From Candidatus Limnocylindrales bacterium (GTDB lineage: Bacteria > Chloroflexota > Limnocylindria > Limnocylindrales > CSP1-4), in assembly GCA_030647575.1 (NCBI GenBank), contig JAUSJS010000260.1, positions 1-6,643 of the forward strand: a stretch of 6,643 nucleotides of DNA, read 5' to 3'. Position 1 is the stretch's first letter. The number at the start of each line of letters is the position of its first letter. Below are positions 6,324 through 6,643 of the stretch, one piece after another. The position numbers and the translations under genes were made by a program. The notes below the pieces were generated by a model. The model saw nothing but the letters and a program-made list of their open reading frames with translations, ran no database searches and was not told the origin of the DNA.

Positions 6324-6643
6324 GAAGCGTGGCGTCTTGCTGCCCCCGCAACAAGGAAGCGCACGTGAGCCGATTCAGGCCAGATATGGGCGATTGCCTG
6401 CTGCCAGGGCAAACAAACGCGTGGAAGTCCGACCCGGAGGCGTTGGATTTGCCGTCACGGCAACAAGGGGGCAGATGGAGGCCCGGCGCTGCGCCTCCGT
6501 TCACGCTTGTTGCTCCGCCAGCAACGGCCCCGACGATGCTTGCTGCGGCTGCAACGATTCAGCGGGCCAAGCGGAACCGAAGGCAGCCAAGCGCCCCGCC
6601 GCGGCCCAGCGCCCCGCCGCGGCCCAGCGCCCCGCCGCGGCCC
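6320..6643 (+). CDS. Possible 5' end of an unknown gene running off the window (weak)
   Basis: The forward frame is open from GTG 6320, which overlaps the XRE stop as GTGA, to the window end: 108 codons with no stop. Other in-frame starts are GTG 6365, preceded by AGGAAG at 6354-6359 with 5 nt spacing, and ATG 6386. The product would be polar and Cys/Arg-rich at first, then Pro/Ala-rich, ending in three SAPPRP repeats encoded by the terminal 18-bp repeats. In favour: the same GTGA junction as two other gene pairs here, frame-keeping repeats, and length. Against: no recognisable domain, more A/T at third codon positions than the neighbours, several hairpins inside, and a minus-strand frame also open from the right edge to a stop at 6501-6503. 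In GC-rich DNA such open frames arise by chance. Confidence 0.22.
   Translation, partial: MRSVASCCPRNKEAHVSRFRPDMGDCLLPGQTNAWKSDPEALDLPSRQQGGRWRPGAAPPFTLVAPPATAPTMLAAAATIQRAKRNRRQPSAPPRPSAPPRPSAPPRP
6337..6554. repeat. Cluster of TTGC-N7-GCAA inverted repeats
   Basis: Four exact TTGC-N7-GCAA dyads start at 6337, 6449, 6510 and 6540; a fifth starts at 6394 with an 11-nt centre. Four of the five continue as GCAAC. The best arms are TTGCCG-TCA-CGGCAA (6449-6463) and GTTGCT-CCGCC-AGCAAC (6509-6525). Start-to-start distances are 57, 55, 61 and 30 nt. No other TTGC-N7-GCAA was found in the window. They could be binding sites for a dimeric regulator, folded RNA elements, or short palindromic repeats. 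Confidence 0.75.
6460..6513. repeat. Nested inverted repeat of 54 nt
   Basis: Outer arms GCAACAAG (6460-6467) and CTTGTTGC (6506-6513) are perfectly complementary; inner arms GGAGGC (6477-6482) and GCCTCC (6493-6498) are too. Gaps of 9 and 7 nt and a 10-nt loop give a near-symmetric cruciform. It competes with the two smaller hairpins at 6449-6463 and 6509-6525, so alternative folds are possible. Confidence 0.6.
6590..6643. repeat. Three perfect 18-bp tandem repeats at the window end
   Basis: AGCGCCCCGCCGCGGCCC occurs three times head to tail (6590-6607, 6608-6625, 6626-6643) with no mismatch, stopping exactly at the last base. The array may continue beyond the window, or the window may end there because an assembly stopped in the repeat. 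Eighteen bases keep a reading frame, so a coding origin on either strand is possible. Confidence 0.95.

Larger units (their letters stand above)
6324..6643. other. 320-base tail without a confident gene
   Basis: It holds the TTGC/GCAA inverted repeats (6337-6554), a nested palindrome (6460-6513) and three 18-bp tandem repeats (6590-6643). I see no tRNA, CRISPR spacers, transposase fragment or T-rich terminator tail. Base usage looks less uniformly GC-rich than the genes before it. Confidence 0.7.

Noticed and set aside
6336..6355. Rho-independent terminator after the XRE gene (CTTGCTGC-CCCC-GCAACAAG)
   Set aside because: The stem has a C-A mismatch and modest GC, and no T-run follows; it is better treated as one member of the dyad cluster.
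6286..6504. Minus-strand open frame of 72 codons
   Set aside because: It overlaps the XRE 3' end, has no ribosome binding site or domain, and spans several hairpins.
6394..6513. Integron attC site suggested by GTTGGAT and imperfect palindromes
   Set aside because: GTTGGAT fits GTTRRRY, but no matching RYYYAAC box or the paired inner boxes are present, and no integrase is seen.
6551..6589. IQ-motif-like sequence (IQRAKRNRRQ) in the weak tail frame
   Set aside because: The consensus is incomplete, the motif is eukaryotic, and the frame itself is poorly supported.
6337..6643. CRISPR array
   Set aside because: The repeated units are short dyads with unlike centres and flanks, and the 18-bp copies have no spacers; no cas gene is nearby.

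Overview
The window is a very GC-rich bacterial chromosome segment with frequent GTG starts and tightly packed genes. The gene set (LiaF/PspC-type membrane proteins, a GIDE-LemA pair, housekeeping enzymes, a tRNA) fits a free-living Gram-positive-type lineage such as Chloroflexota or Actinomycetota. That placement is an impression from composition and gene content, not a proven assignment.

Bases 1-3711 hold a rightward run of five genes. A LiaF-like membrane protein, cut by the left edge, carries a C-terminal repeat built around NAGS motifs. It overlaps a PspC-domain protein by 8 nt. After a 66-nt gap come a GIDE-domain membrane protein, a LemA protein (4-nt overlap) and a histidine phosphatase (2-nt gap). 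The first four are predicted membrane-anchored, and the LiaF/PspC pair suggests a link to envelope stress.

Bases 3712-3929 carry a tRNA-Asn(GTT) on the minus strand with an encoded CCA end, its likely promoter, and the start region of the next operon. From 3930 a two-rhodanese sulfurtransferase (3-mercaptopyruvate type, CGSGVS active loop) overlaps by 4 nt an unrecognised protein with an HEWLH motif, a putative zinc-metalloprotease signature. At 5646-6323 lies an XRE-type helix-turn-helix protein whose C-terminal half has an acidic pattern reminiscent of nuclease folds.

The last 320 bases (6324-6643) have no confidently identified gene. They contain four exact TTGC-N7-GCAA inverted repeats and a fifth with N11, all within 218 bp and seen nowhere else in the window. 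They end in three perfect 18-bp tandem repeats that stop exactly at the window edge. One forward frame is open from a GTGA overlapping the XRE stop to the window end and could be the start of a truncated gene. This tail and the two uncharacterised proteins before it are the least explained part of the window.
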